Counted from the first letter of the stretch, positions 18,747-29,776 are shown. The stretch is 58,913 nt of DNA from Bordetella parapertussis (GCA_945888535.1 CAMDAN010000002.1:1-58913); one strand, 5' to 3'. Translations and numbers: made by a program. Notes: generated by a model not told the origin, from the sequence alone.

Positions 18747-20822
18747 ATGGCAAATACCCAACAAATGGCCAGCGCCATCCGCGCGCTGGCAATGGACGCT
18801 GTTCAACTCGCCAACTCCGGACACCCCGGCGCCCCCATGGGAATGGCCGATATGGCGACTGCCTTGTGGGGTCAGCATCTGCAGCACAGCCCCACCAATC
18901 CGCATTGGATGAATCGTGACCGCTTTGTACTCTCCAATGGCCACGGCTCGATGCTTATTTATGCCTTGTTGCACCTGAGTGGCTACAAGCTGCCCATGAA
19001 CGAGCTCAAAAACTTTCGCCAACTGCACAGCAAAACCGCGGGCCATCCCGAAGTCGGCATCACCCCCGGTGTAGAAACCACCACCGGCCCTTTGGGCCAA
19101 GGCATTACGAATGCTGTCGGCATGGCGCTGGCAGAAAAACTGTTGGCTAAAGAATTCAACCGCGAAGGCCATGCTGTGGTTGACCACCACACCTATGTGT
19201 TTATGGGCGACGGCTGCTTGATGGAGGGTATCAGCCACGAAGCCTGCGCCTTAGCCGGCGCTTGGAAGCTTAACAAGCTCATTGCCCTTTATGACGACAA
19301 CGGAATCTCCATTGACGGACAAGTAGCGCCTTGGTTTATCGACAACACGCCCCAGCGCTTTGCGGCCTATGGCTGGAATGTGATTGACGCGGTCAATGGC
19401 CATGACGCGGCCGCAGTTTCCCAAGCCATTGATAGTGCCAAACATAGCAGCACCCAACCCACGCTCATCGTCTGCAAAACGTCGATTGGCAAAGGCAGCC
19501 CCAACCGCGCCAACACCGCCAAAGCCCATGGTGAACCCTTGGGCGCGGAAGAAATCAAACTCACCCGAGAAGCGATTGGCTGGGCCCATCCTCCATTCAC
19601 GATTCCCAAAGAAGTCTATGCTGACTGGGATGCGAAAGAAGCCGGTCATGCCCGGGAAAAGGCCTGGGATACTTCCTTTGCAGCCTACCAAACCGCTTAC
19701 CCCGCGCTAGCCAAAGAACTACTTCGCCGCATGAAGGGTGAGTTGCCCAAAAACTTTGTACAAACTGCGGTGGATACGGTGATTGCGGCCCACACCAAAG
19801 CCGAAACCGTTGCGTCACGCAAAGCCTCGCAACTCGCACTAGAAGCCTTTACTGCAGCGCTGCCAGAGATGCTTGGTGGATCTGCCGATTTGACCGGCTC
19901 CAACCTCACCAACACCAAATCCACGCCCAATTTACGCTTTGACAGCCAAGGCAACGTCATCCAAACCGCAGACGCGCAAGGGCACTTAGTGGGCGGGCGC
20001 CACGTCAATTACGGTGTACGCGAATTTGGCATGGCTGCCATCATGAACGGCGTGGCACTCCATGGCGGCTTTATTCCCTATGGCGGCACCTTTCTCACGT
20101 TCAGCGACTACAGCCGCAACGCCATCCGCATGGCTGCGCTGATGAAGCTGCGCGTCATCCATGTATTTACCCACGACAGCATTGGCTTAGGTGAAGACGG
20201 CCCGACCCACCAGTCCATCGAACACGCGGCCTCTTTGCGTTTGATCCCCAATTTGGATGTTTGGCGTCCAGGAGATACCGCTGAAACGGCGGTCGCTTGG
20301 ACTGTTGCTTTACAAAATAAAACCAAGCCCACCGCGCTTTTGTTATCGCGCCAAAACATCACCTACGCGCCTAAGGCCGAATCCGAGTTGGCGCCAAACG
20401 CTTGCGGCTTGGATGCGATCAGCAAAGGAGCGTATGTATTGGCTGAACCTTCCGAAGTGGGACTGAAGAAAAAAGCCCAGGCTGTGATCATTGCCACAGG
20501 CTCCGAGGTTCAACTCGCACTCCAAGCGCAAACGCTGCTCGCCACTCGCAAAATTGCGGTGCGCGTGGTCTCTATGCCCAGCAACACCACGTTTGACCAC
20601 CAAACTGCGGCCTACAAAGCCGCTGTTTTGCCTGTGGGAATTCCGCGTATTGCGGTGGAAATGGGCGTGACTGATGGCTGGTGGAAATACGGTTGCTGCG
20701 CCGTGGTCGGAATTGACACCTATGGTGAGTCTGCGCCCGCCCCTGTGCTTTTCAAGCATTTTGGATTCACCGCCGACAACGTGGCTGACACGGTTGAAGC
20801 TGCTTTACGCGGCAAGCGCTAA
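18747..20822 (+). CDS. tkt: Transketolase
   Basis: 691 residues with normal domain order: thiamine-diphosphate domain ([26 protein letters not shown]), the pyrimidine-binding domain ([32 protein letters not shown] with catalytic His/Glu region) and the C-terminal domain. It interconverts pentose and triose/hexose phosphates in the non-oxidative pentose phosphate pathway. The ATG at 18747 has GGAG nine bases upstream; a TTG at 18714 would extend it without family support. gapA follows at 45 bases, so both may be co-expressed. Confidence 0.96.
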   Translation: MANTQQMASAIRALAMDAVQLANSGHPGAPMGMADMATALWGQHLQHSPTNPHWMNRDRFVLSNGHGSMLIYALLHLSGYKLPMNELKNFRQLHSKTAGHPEVGITPGVETTTGPLGQGITNAVGMALAEKLLAKEFNREGHAVVDHHTYVFMGDGCLMEGISHEACALAGAWKLNKLIALYDDNGISIDGQVAPWFIDNTPQRFAAYGWNVIDAVNGHDAAAVSQAIDSAKHSSTQPTLIVCKTSIGKGSPNRANTAKAHGEPLGAEEIKLTREAIGWAHPPFTIPKEVYADWDAKEAGHAREKAWDTSFAAYQTAYPALAKELLRRMKGELPKNFVQTAVDTVIAAHTKAETVASRKASQLALEAFTAALPEMLGGSADLTGSNLTNTKSTPNLRFDSQGNVIQTADAQGHLVGGRHVNYGVREFGMAAIMNGVALHGGFIPYGGTFLTFSDYSRNAIRMAALMKLRVIHVFTHDSIGLGEDGPTHQSIEHAASLRLIPNLDVWRPGDTAETAVAWTVALQNKTKPTALLLSRQNITYAPKAESELAPNACGLDAISKGAYVLAEPSEVGLKKKAQAVIIATGSEVQLALQAQTLLATRKIAVRVVSMPSNTTFDHQTAAYKAAVLPVGIPRIAVEMGVTDGWWKYGCCAVVGIDTYGESAPAPVLFKHFGFTADNVADTVEAALRGKR

Positions 20823-21866
<1,044 letters not shown>

Positions 21867-21883
21867 CCAAGCGTTTGCACACC

Positions 21884-22660
21884 ATGAAGCAGCGTCTGAA
21901 AATAGGGATCAGCGCGTGTTTCATGTACCCCGATCCGACGCGCAATGCCTATGCGCCCAAGACCCTGCAGTACATCGAAGAGTCTATGGCGCAATGGATC
22001 ACCCGTGGGGGCGCCCTTCCGGTGATGGTGCCCTCGTCTTTTTCAGAGGGAGCGACACCCAACGCTGGCATTGACGCCGACGATTACGCTCAATGGCTTG
22101 ATGCCTTAGTTTTACATGGCGGCGCCGACGTTTGGCCAGGCAGCTACGGCGAAGAGCCGCTAAATCCGAACTGGGGTGGTGACCGCCAACGCGATGCGTA
22201 CGAAATCGCCTTGGTTCGTGCCTTTGTTGCAGCAGGGAAACCTATTTTTGGAGTCTGCCGAGGCTTGCAGCTCATCAACGTGGCCTTTGGCGGCACCTTG
22301 TACCAAGATATTCCCACGCAACTTCCTCAATCAAAACCCCACCGCGACAGCGCCGTGTTTGACCAGCATTTTCATAGCGTGGATGTGGTCGCTGGAACTC
22401 GCTTACATGAGTTACTTACCCAAACACACCACCCCAAAATCAATAGCATCCATCACCAGGGCATCAAAGACTTGGCGCCTGGCTTTGTGGTCGAGGCGCG
22501 CTGTCCTGAAGACGGCTTGATTGAAGCCATTCGACACACTGGTGGTGCTTATGTGGCCGCTGTTCAGTGGCACCCGGAGTACCATTCGCCAACGATAGGT
22601 ACGCTCGATGACAGCGCGATGCTGCAAGACTTTTTAACGGCGGCTGCCGCTGCCAAATAA
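21884..22660 (+). CDS. Gamma-glutamyl-gamma-aminobutyrate hydrolase family protein (PuuD-like, class I amidotransferase fold)
   Basis: 258 residues. The nucleophile elbow PIFGVCRGLQLINVAFGGT with catalytic Cys, and the His-Glu pair in QWHPEYH, define the C26 peptidase group. PuuD hydrolyses gamma-glutamyl-GABA in putrescine breakdown; close relatives act on other gamma-glutamyl amides, so the substrate is inferred. No putrescine genes lie nearby. The ATG at 21884 starts MKQRLKIGISACF; the frame extends back into gap without support. Confidence 0.85.
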   Translation: MKQRLKIGISACFMYPDPTRNAYAPKTLQYIEESMAQWITRGGALPVMVPSSFSEGATPNAGIDADDYAQWLDALVLHGGADVWPGSYGEEPLNPNWGGDRQRDAYEIALVRAFVAAGKPIFGVCRGLQLINVAFGGTLYQDIPTQLPQSKPHRDSAVFDQHFHSVDVVAGTRLHELLTQTHHPKINSIHHQGIKDLAPGFVVEARCPEDGLIEAIRHTGGAYVAAVQWHPEYHSPTIGTLDDSAMLQDFLTAAAAAK

Positions 22661-22682
22661 CCATAATTCGACAGGGAAAATC

Positions 22683-23282
22683 ATGCAAAACAAACCACCT
22701 TCTCCCAAACCTCTGCGCCCCTTGCCGGCATTTATTTTTGCCAGCCGCTGGTTACAACTGCCTTTGTACTTAGGCTTAATTGCGGCACAAGGTGTATACG
22801 TTTACCACTTCTGGGTCGAGTTGGTTCATCTCATAGAAGCGGCGTTTGGAAGCCAGGCCGCACTCCAATCGTTGGTGACCAGCATGGGCTACCAAGCCGA
22901 TGCGCCTCTCACCGGTCTCAATGAAACGCTCATCATGCTGGTGGTCTTAGCGTTGATTGATGTGGTGATGATCTCTAACCTACTGATCATGGTGATCGTA
23001 GGTGGGTATGAGACATTTGTTAGTCGTATGAACTTAGAGGGCCACCGCGATCAGCCCGAGTGGTTAGACCACGTCAATGCGTCGGTTTTGAAAGTCAAAC
23101 TTGGAACAGCCATCATTGGCATCAGCTCTATCCATTTACTCAAGACCTTTATCAACGCCGCCAACTACGACACCAAAGTGTTGCTATTCCAGACCTTAAT
23201 CCATATTACTTTCTTACTCAGCGCCCTAGCCATCGCATACACCGACCGAATTTTAATTTCGACCCAAGCAATGAAAAAGTAA
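22683..23282 (+). CDS. yqhA: YqhA / UPF0114 (TIGR00645) inner-membrane protein
   Basis: 199 residues with three to four hydrophobic segments (about 35-55, 80-110, 135-155 and 165-185). Conserved signatures ALIDVVMISNLLIMVIVGGYE and SRMNLEGHRDQPEWLDH, and KLGTAIIGISSIHLLKTF, match the YqhA family of unknown function. The gene sits 22 bases after the amidotransferase and about 200 bases before the rhodopsin. Any link with the light-driven pump is speculative. Confidence 0.85.
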   Translation: MQNKPPSPKPLRPLPAFIFASRWLQLPLYLGLIAAQGVYVYHFWVELVHLIEAAFGSQAALQSLVTSMGYQADAPLTGLNETLIMLVVLALIDVVMISNLLIMVIVGGYETFVSRMNLEGHRDQPEWLDHVNASVLKVKLGTAIIGISSIHLLKTFINAANYDTKVLLFQTLIHITFLLSALAIAYTDRILISTQAMKK

Positions 23283-23342
23283 GTCTTGCAACTTGTGCAA
23301 AATATTAGGGTTAACCCGTTATTTCCCAATGGTGAAAAAGCA

Positions 23343-23370
23343 TTGCAATTTTGTAATCTAGTCATACAAA
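23343..23370 (+). promoter_or_regulatory. Candidate sigma-70 promoter of the rhodopsin gene
   Basis: TTGCAA and TACAAA with a 16-base spacer, in the AT-rich 207-base gap between yqhA and the rhodopsin gene. Each box deviates from consensus at two positions. It would give a leader of about 110 bases. Other weak box pairs exist nearby, so this is a proposal. Confidence 0.3.
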
Positions 23371-23489
23371 GCCACTTTTTTTGACTTCATTAAAAACCCT
23401 ACTGCCATGTCAATTATTTACATCGTAATCAAAATCTACTATCGTTCGTGTGGTTCTATTGGAAACCAATTAACTTTTAGGAGATACGT

Positions 23490-24293
23490 ATGCAGTTAAA
23501 AATGAATTGGCTTAAGTCAATTGCCAGCCCGGCCATCGCCTTAGGCTTGCTATTTGGTGCTAGCCAAGCATCAGCGAACGCGGGGGCTGTCCTCAAGCCT
23601 GAAGATTTTGTGGGAATATCTTTTTGGCTCATTTCAATGGCCCTCATTGCATCCACCGTATTCTTCTTCCTAGAGCGTGACCGTGTTTCAGCGAAGTGGA
23701 AGACATCATTGACCGTTTCCGGACTGGTCACTTTGGTAGCTGCCGTTCACTATTTCTACATGCGTGAAGTCTGGGTCACAACCGGCTCAACACCAACCGT
23801 ATTTAGGTACATCGACTGGCTCATTACTGTGCCACTTTTGATGATCGAGTTTTACTTGATTCTGTCAGCTATTACCAAAGTCCCCGTTGGCGTGTTTTGG
23901 CGCCTCATGATCGGAACTTTAGTTATGTTGGTGGGTGGATACCTCGGTGAAGCCGGCTACATGGCTGTTATGCCTGCATTCATCATCGGTATGGTGGGCT
24001 GGGCTTACATTCTTTATGAAATCTTCATGGGCGAAGCCAGCAAGATTAACGCCAACAGCGCACCTGCTTCCGTTCAATCGGCATTCAACACCATGCGTTT
24101 GATTGTTACGATTGGTTGGGCCATCTACCCATTGGGCTACTTCTTTGGATACTTGACAGGCAGCAACCCCGCAGACAGTGCAAATGCTCTCAACATCATT
24201 TACAACTTGGCTGACGTGTTGAACAAGATTGCATTTGGCTTGATCATCTGGACCGTTGCGGTCAAAGAGTCTGAAGGTCATTCGCACAAATAA
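23490..24293 (+). CDS. Proteorhodopsin, green-type light-driven proton pump
   Basis: 267 residues: a cleavable-looking signal peptide (to about ASA, residue 29) and seven membrane helices. All pump residues can be read: proton acceptor Asp109 in RYIDWLITVP, Thr113, proton donor Glu120 in LMIEFYLIL (the DTE motif), Arg106, His87 next to the acceptor and the retinal Lys246 in NLADVLNKIAFGL. These correspond to D97, T101, E108, R94, H75 and K231 of marine proteorhodopsin. Leu117, at the position of L105, predicts green absorption. It sits at the head of a retinal biosynthesis cluster. TAGGAG precedes the ATG. A strong hairpin follows directly. Confidence 0.97.
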   Translation: MQLKMNWLKSIASPAIALGLLFGASQASANAGAVLKPEDFVGISFWLISMALIASTVFFFLERDRVSAKWKTSLTVSGLVTLVAAVHYFYMREVWVTTGSTPTVFRYIDWLITVPLLMIEFYLILSAITKVPVGVFWRLMIGTLVMLVGGYLGEAGYMAVMPAFIIGMVGWAYILYEIFMGEASKINANSAPASVQSAFNTMRLIVTIGWAIYPLGYFFGYLTGSNPADSANALNIIYNLADVLNKIAFGLIIWTVAVKESEGHSHK

Positions 24294-24309
24294 TTAGCGC
24301 GTTTGGTTT

Positions 24310-24349
24310 GAACCTTCTTCACTCACCGAGTGAAGAAGGTTCTTTTATT
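24310..24349 (+). terminator. Strong intrinsic terminator between rhodopsin and crtE
   Basis: A 15-bp perfect stem (24310-24324 with 24328-24342) with a three-base loop, followed by TTTTATT. It lies 17 bases after the rhodopsin stop and 50 bases before the crtE start. It should set rhodopsin mRNA apart from, and probably above, the pigment operon. Confidence 0.9.
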
Positions 24350-24397
24350 GGGCCATGTCTTATTTGTACTTGGCTTGTTCAAACGGAGCCGCTTGTT

Positions 24398-25351
24398 ATG
24401 TCGACGCCTCGTTTAGATTGTTCAGAATTGACAGACGTCAAACTCGCTTCATTGCTTGAAGATGTTCAAGCAAGAATGCTTTATGCAACGCGTTGCACTC
24501 AGGAGTTGGCCTCCACTCCAGCACACAATGTTTCTTTAGCGGTTGCTTACCACTTGCGCTCCGGCGGGCAGCAAGTTCGGGCTAAGCTGGCTTTATCTGC
24601 CGCTTTTGCTTTAGGCCTTAAAGATTCTGACGCAGTATGTCTTGCTGCCTGTGCAGAACTTTTACACAATGCGTCTCTTGTACACGACGACCTTCAGGAC
24701 GGCGATTTGTTCCGTCGCGGTCAGCCCTCCCTGTGGTCTAAATATGGCAAGAACTTTGCTATCTGCTGTGGGGACTTGCTTTTATCTGCCTCTTACGGCG
24801 TCTTATGCCAGCTCTCCCGGCCTGACAAGCTACCTGCCGTTTTAGACATGGTGCACCAGCGAACCAGCCGCGCTATTGCTGGGCAGTGCGCCGACTTGAG
24901 CGCCTTAGATTCGCACTCAGACTTCGTCGACCAATACATTGCCATCGCCAAGGCCAAGTCAGGCGCCCTCTTGGGCTTGCCGCTTGAGCTTGGGTTGCTA
25001 GTCGCGGGGTATCCCGATTCCATTGCGGTTGCCAAGTCTGCCGCCGATCATTTTGCGGTGGGTTATCAAATCATTGATGATTTACAAGACCATGCCTCGG
25101 ATTCAAAGCGCGCATCCCATCAGCAGCAACAGGTCCCACCACCTGCACTGAACATTGTTTTACTGCTTGAGCAACAATCGGGACATGATGACCCTTTTGC
25201 TCAAGCCTCTGCTCTTGCAATAGATCATCTCAAGCAGTGTGAAGACTATGCATTGCAGTTACCCCATCACTCTGGCCTTTTGTTGATCTCCTACTGCACA
25301 AAAATGCGCACGACGTTGAATGACACTATTGCACAATTCGAAACTTATTAA
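24398..25351 (+). CDS. crtE: Geranylgeranyl diphosphate synthase (polyprenyl synthetase)
   Basis: 317 residues. First aspartate-rich motif HDDLQDGD with the following RRG, second motif IIDDLQD, both needed for Mg-diphosphate binding; the chain-length region before the first motif (LLHNASLVHDD) fits a C20 product. It condenses FPP with IPP to GGPP, the carotenoid precursor. ATG at 24398 has GGAG upstream; the frame extends back through the terminator hairpin without support. Its stop overlaps the crtI start (TAATG). Confidence 0.93.
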   Translation: MSTPRLDCSELTDVKLASLLEDVQARMLYATRCTQELASTPAHNVSLAVAYHLRSGGQQVRAKLALSAAFALGLKDSDAVCLAACAELLHNASLVHDDLQDGDLFRRGQPSLWSKYGKNFAICCGDLLLSASYGVLCQLSRPDKLPAVLDMVHQRTSRAIAGQCADLSALDSHSDFVDQYIAIAKAKSGALLGLPLELGLLVAGYPDSIAVAKSAADHFAVGYQIIDDLQDHASDSKRASHQQQQVPPPALNIVLLLEQQSGHDDPFAQASALAIDHLKQCEDYALQLPHHSGLLLISYCTKMRTTLNDTIAQFETY

Positions 25352-26826
25352 TGCACGCAATTGTCATTGGCGCAGGGTTTGGCGGGATAGCAGCGGCCCT
25401 TCGATTACGCGCTAAGGGCTATCAGGTTACGCTGATCGATCGATGTTCCCAGCTCGGAGGACGTGCTCAAGTTTTTGAGCGTGATGGGTTTAGACATGAC
25501 GCTGGCCCTACCGTCATCACCGCCCCCTTTCTTTTTGAAGAGATCTTTTCATTGTTTGGTGAAAAGTTCTCCGATCACGTCACGCTAGTTCCACTGACAC
25601 CTTGGTACCGATTCGTATTTTCTGATGGGGAAAAGTTTGACTATGGCGGAACGCTTGAAGAAACCCTGGCTGAAATTAGACGCATTGAACCCAAGGACTG
25701 CGATGGCTATCAAAAGTTATTGAAGCACTCCCAGCGAATCTTCGATGTCGGGTTTACGCAACTATCCGCCCAACCGTTCCACAAATTTATCACCATGTTG
25801 CGGCAAATCCCGCAGCTTTTAGGTTTGCGCTCCTATGAAACCGTTTGGCAAATGGTGTCAAGGTTTTTAATCAACCCGAAGTTGCGTCAAGCCTTTTCGA
25901 TTCAGCCCCTGCTTGTGGGTGGCAACCCCTTTGATACAACCAGTATTTATGGTTTGATTCACTATCTAGAACGTGCGTATGGTGTCCATTTTGCGATGGG
26001 CGGTACGGGCGCTATTACCAAGGCTTTCGAAGAGCTCATGGTCCGACAGGGCATTGATATCCAACTCGGTCAAACGGTTAAGTCTCTAAAGATCACAAAG
26101 GGGATAGCCCACGCAGTGGTTCTTGAGGATGGCCGCACACTCAATGCGGATGTCATCGTTTCAAACGCCGATGCAGCGCATCTCTATGGCGAGATGGTGT
26201 CTCCTGCGGATCGCTCGATTGCATCTGCGGTGAAACTTGCAAGCGCGCAATTTTCAATGGGCTTGTATGTTTTTTATTTTGGGACCAAGCGAACCTACCC
26301 AGATGTCGCGCACCACACCATATGGATGGGCGAACGCTACCGCGAACTCCTTGCGGACATCTTTGACCACAAAACACTTTCCGATGATTTTTCCTTGTAT
26401 CTCCATCGCCCCACGGCCACAGACCCCAGTTTTGCACCTCCCGGATGCGATAGTTTTTATGTGCTGTGCCCGGTACCTAACTTGCAAGGGAAGGTTGATT
26501 GGGATATTCAAGGTCCTTTGCTACAGAGCCGCATTGTTGCAGCCCTCAGCAAGACGATTCTTCCAGATTTAGAGTCAACCATCACGGCTGAGTTCTCGAT
26601 GAATCCCAAGGACTTTAAAAACGACTATCTCAGCCAACATGGCGCAGGATTTTCAATTTCTCCCTTGTTTCGCCAATCGGCATGGTTCAGATTTCACAAT
26701 CAGGCCGAAGGCATTAAAAATCTTTATTTGGTGGGCGCTGGCACCCATCCTGGTGCAGGCTTACCAGGGGTTTTATGTTCAGCAAAAGTGATCGACTCCC
26801 TCATTGAGCCCGTAACTAATGCCTGA
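25351..26826 (+). CDS. crtI: Phytoene desaturase (phytoene to lycopene)
   Basis: 491 residues, normal CrtI length. N-terminal FAD motif VIGAGFGGIAAALRLRAKGY, then GGRAQVFERDGFRHDAGPT; the late motif LVGAGTHPGAGLPGVL binds FAD as well. Bacterial CrtI performs four desaturations of phytoene to lycopene with FAD at the membrane. It overlaps crtE upstream by one base and crtB downstream by eight, a tight operon with translational coupling. Confidence 0.95.
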   Translation: MHAIVIGAGFGGIAAALRLRAKGYQVTLIDRCSQLGGRAQVFERDGFRHDAGPTVITAPFLFEEIFSLFGEKFSDHVTLVPLTPWYRFVFSDGEKFDYGGTLEETLAEIRRIEPKDCDGYQKLLKHSQRIFDVGFTQLSAQPFHKFITMLRQIPQLLGLRSYETVWQMVSRFLINPKLRQAFSIQPLLVGGNPFDTTSIYGLIHYLERAYGVHFAMGGTGAITKAFEELMVRQGIDIQLGQTVKSLKITKGIAHAVVLEDGRTLNADVIVSNADAAHLYGEMVSPADRSIASAVKLASAQFSMGLYVFYFGTKRTYPDVAHHTIWMGERYRELLADIFDHKTLSDDFSLYLHRPTATDPSFAPPGCDSFYVLCPVPNLQGKVDWDIQGPLLQSRIVAALSKTILPDLESTITAEFSMNPKDFKNDYLSQHGAGFSISPLFRQSAWFRFHNQAEGIKNLYLVGAGTHPGAGLPGVLCSAKVIDSLIEPVTNA

Positions 26827-27760
26827 GTCTTCTTTGTTGGACGCCAACGCAATACTCGCGGCCAAAGGGAAAAGTTTCCACTGGGCGCGTCACTTTCTCG
26901 GCAAAAACCACGCGCAACGCGCTACCCGCCTCTACCGTCTTTGCCGTTACATCGACGATATCGCGGATGAGCATCAAGGCATACCTCGGGCGCTTTCTGC
27001 TCTCAGTCAAATCAAGACAGCGTTTGCTACCGGTATATCTTCGGATCCCATCATCAAGGACGGTTTGCTTTTGCTAGAAGAATGCAAGATTGATCCAGCC
27101 ATCCTCATAGAGCTGGTGATGGGTATTGAATCCGATCTCACCACCGTACGAATTGCAGACGAAGATGCCCTATTGCGCTACTGTTACCAAGTTGCGGGTA
27201 CGGTCGGGTTAATGATGTGTAAGGCACTAGAGACGGATAAAAAATTGGCCTTTGCGCATGCCATTGATTTGGGTATGGCCATGCAACTTACCAACATCTG
27301 CAGGGATGTCGCTGCCGACGCTGCGCTAGGAAGGCGTTACTTGCCGTCAAGTGTTGTAGGTGACTTGTCGCCTGAAGAGATCCTCAACCCCTCCATGCCA
27401 ACCCGAAAACTGATCCAAAATTGCTTGAATGATTTATTAGCTTTGGCCGATCGTTACTACCAAAGCGGCGAACAAGGCCTCGTCTATCTTCCGCCCGCGG
27501 CTCGGGCGGGTGTTTTACTCTCTGCGCGTCTTTACCGTGCTATTGGCGATGAGTTACAGCACAATGGGCTTAATTTCTGGCAAGGCCGGGCCGTCGTGGG
27601 TTGGAGAAAAAAAAGCATGCTTTCCATTCTTTCTTTGTGTGAGATTCCATTTCAAAGAAAGTACTGGCGTTTTCCGGACAACCATGATTCCGCATTGCAC
27701 GCCCCACTGTTAAACGCGCCACGACCCACCACTTGGCATTTTTTAGACCATGCCAGCTGA
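26819..27760 (+). CDS. crtB: Phytoene synthase
   Basis: 313 residues of the squalene/phytoene synthase family. First aspartate motif in YRLCRYIDDIADE, second in QLTNICRDVAAD followed by ALGRRYLP. It joins two GGPP molecules head to head into phytoene. Overlaps crtI (eight bases) and crtY (eleven bases). Confidence 0.95.
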   Translation: MPESSLLDANAILAAKGKSFHWARHFLGKNHAQRATRLYRLCRYIDDIADEHQGIPRALSALSQIKTAFATGISSDPIIKDGLLLLEECKIDPAILIELVMGIESDLTTVRIADEDALLRYCYQVAGTVGLMMCKALETDKKLAFAHAIDLGMAMQLTNICRDVAADAALGRRYLPSSVVGDLSPEEILNPSMPTRKLIQNCLNDLLALADRYYQSGEQGLVYLPPAARAGVLLSARLYRAIGDELQHNGLNFWQGRAVVGWRKKSMLSILSLCEIPFQRKYWRFPDNHDSALHAPLLNAPRPTTWHFLDHAS

Positions 27761-28907
27761 TGCCGACCTGCTTGTTATCGGCGGTGGCTGTGCGGGTCTT
27801 AGCCTTGCAGCGCAGTTAGGCTCATACAAAGACCGCGCCCCACGAACCGTCGTTTTAGAGCAACGCAGCACCTATCAAAATGATAGGACTTGGTGCTTTT
27901 GGGGGGACGACACCACCCCGTATGCACATCTGGCAGACCACCAATGGGGCGAATTGCAGCTCATCAACGGGGAACAGCAGATGTTGATTGATTGCAACCA
28001 CACCCCTTACCGTATGCTTAAAAGCAGCACCTTTTACGACTCGGTGTTGACGGGGTTGGCTCACAATCCCTTGCTCTCTATTCAATTGAATGCTGCCGTT
28101 GTAACCGAACCCATCTTTCGGGATGGGCTCTGGCATGTTGAGACTTCACAGGGCGCCTTGGCGTCTAGGATGGTTGTAGACACCCGTCCCGCTGTTTCCT
28201 CATCTGAACTTGAAGCGGTCTTATGGCAGTCTTTTTATGGCCATGAAGTTTTGACCAACGAACCCTGCTTTGACCCTGCGTGTGCACAATTAATGGATTT
28301 TTCTGCGCCCAACCCCATGCAGATTGGTTTTACCTATACCCTGCCTGTCTCAACAACGCGGGCACTCATCGAGTTCACTACTTTTTCAGCCGAGCGCTTG
28401 ACCGCAGCCGATCTTGAAAACGCCTTGATGCAATCTATTGCTAAAAAAGTGGGTGGTAAGCCGTACACAATTGTGCATTCTGAATACGGCCTGTTGCCTA
28501 TGGGTATCACCCATCGCGGTGCCAATTCAACGCCCAAGGACCCGAGTTATATTGTTTCTGGCCTGCATGCAAGCGCAGGCAGGCCCTCTACGGGGTATGC
28601 GTTCCAACGCATACAGAATTGGGCAGCCCAATGCGCAGCAAGTATCGTCGCAGGCGGACCTGCGAAAGCACAGACTAAAGATCCGTATTTTTTAAGCCAA
28701 ATGGATCGAATCTTTCTCAACGTACTTCGGGATAATCCACGCCATGGGCCCGCTCTTTTTACGCGTCTTTTTTCTAATGCAAAGAGCGAACAAGTGATTC
28801 GATTTTTGAGTGATAAGGCGCACCTCAGCGATTACGTTGCCATCATTCGCGCTATGCCTACCGCACCCTTTATCAAACAGCTTTTTAGTGGCAAGCCCTT
28901 GCTATGA
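27750..28907 (+). CDS. crtY: Lycopene beta-cyclase (CrtY type)
   Basis: 385 residues. N-terminal dinucleotide motif LLVIGGGCAGLSLAAQLG and the lycopene-cyclase signature NDRTWCFWGDD; a GLHASAGRPSTGYAF motif lies late. It cyclises both ends of lycopene to beta-carotene. Overlaps crtB and blh (ATGA). Confidence 0.94.
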   Translation: MPADADLLVIGGGCAGLSLAAQLGSYKDRAPRTVVLEQRSTYQNDRTWCFWGDDTTPYAHLADHQWGELQLINGEQQMLIDCNHTPYRMLKSSTFYDSVLTGLAHNPLLSIQLNAAVVTEPIFRDGLWHVETSQGALASRMVVDTRPAVSSSELEAVLWQSFYGHEVLTNEPCFDPACAQLMDFSAPNPMQIGFTYTLPVSTTRALIEFTTFSAERLTAADLENALMQSIAKKVGGKPYTIVHSEYGLLPMGITHRGANSTPKDPSYIVSGLHASAGRPSTGYAFQRIQNWAAQCAASIVAGGPAKAQTKDPYFLSQMDRIFLNVLRDNPRHGPALFTRLFSNAKSEQVIRFLSDKAHLSDYVAIIRAMPTAPFIKQLFSGKPLL

Positions 28908-29776
28908 AGCCGCTACAACTTCAAAGTGTGTGTTTTATTGGCGTAGCCATCGCTGCGCTTTTTTTATCTTTGCTTTTGCCGCCGCTTGATTTACACCTAC
29001 TGCTTCTGTTAGTTACGGCTCTTGTGGCTGTATTGGGTGTTCCGCACGGCGCGTTAGATCCAATTTTTGCCAAAAAGCTCTATCAACTCAGCAGCACATT
29101 GCGTTGGACAGTGTTCCTTGCTTGTTACATTCTTCTTGCTTGTGTTGTGGTTTTGGCCTGGTGGTATGCACCTACTGTTTTTTTATGGGTGTTCTTAATC
29201 TTGTCGGTCATCCATTTTTCCGGTGATCTGCGGCAAGGGACATCGATACTCGCTCAAGTTTTGTACGGAGGCGCAAGCATCGTGCTGCCTGGTGCACTCC
29301 ACCAAGAAGAGCTTGGACATTTATTTACTCTGTTAATCGGTGACGCTCGCGGCCATAGCTTGGCTTTTACTTTGCATATCCTGGCATGGCCGTGGCTTGC
29401 GGGCTTGGCGCTGGAATCGCTGCGAATCTTTAAAACAGACCGCCAAACCGTTTTAGAAATGGGGGCGGTGACAGCCATCGCCACACTGCTTTCGCCACTG
29501 ATTGCATTTACTATTTTTTTCTGCTTTATGCACAGTGCAAGACACATCGTTCGCACCCAAATTTACACAGCTGCGCCCATGCGCATTTTGGTGGCTGTCG
29601 CAGCAGGGCCGCTCCTCGGTGTAGTCGTCTTGGGCGGTGCTGCGTGGATATTTTTTCCGCCGTCGGAGATGGACTCCCGGGTTATTCAATTTGTTTTTGT
29701 TGGCCTCGCTGCCTTAACCGTGCCGCATATGTGCTTGGTCGAGCGCTTACGCTTGGCGCGGTGGCATCAAAACTGA
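28904..29776 (+). CDS. blh: Beta-carotene 15,15'-dioxygenase, Brp/Blh family
   Basis: 290 residues with about seven hydrophobic helices. The iron-binding histidines are in GVPHGALDP near the N-terminus, in IHFSGD, in HSARHI and in TVPHMCLVE near the C-terminus. Blh splits beta-carotene into two retinal molecules, the chromophore of the rhodopsin encoded 4.6 kb upstream. It overlaps crtY by four bases. Its 3' end runs ten bases into the convergent acyltransferase gene. Confidence 0.94.
   Translation: MKPLQLQSVCFIGVAIAALFLSLLLPPLDLHLLLLLVTALVAVLGVPHGALDPIFAKKLYQLSSTLRWTVFLACYILLACVVVLAWWYAPTVFLWVFLILSVIHFSGDLRQGTSILAQVLYGGASIVLPGALHQEELGHLFTLLIGDARGHSLAFTLHILAWPWLAGLALESLRIFKTDRQTVLEMGAVTAIATLLSPLIAFTIFFCFMHSARHIVRTQIYTAAPMRILVAVAAGPLLGVVVLGGAAWIFFPPSEMDSRVIQFVFVGLAALTVPHMCLVERLRLARWHQN

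Noticed and set aside
18629..18778. N-terminal extension of the Old Yellow Enzyme
   Set aside because: The extra residues overlap the tkt start, show no family similarity and would remove space for the divergent promoters.
23490..24293. Xanthorhodopsin with carotenoid antenna
   Set aside because: Helix C and G motifs fit proteorhodopsin and no ketolase is present in the cluster; the antenna-site residue was not resolved without an alignment.
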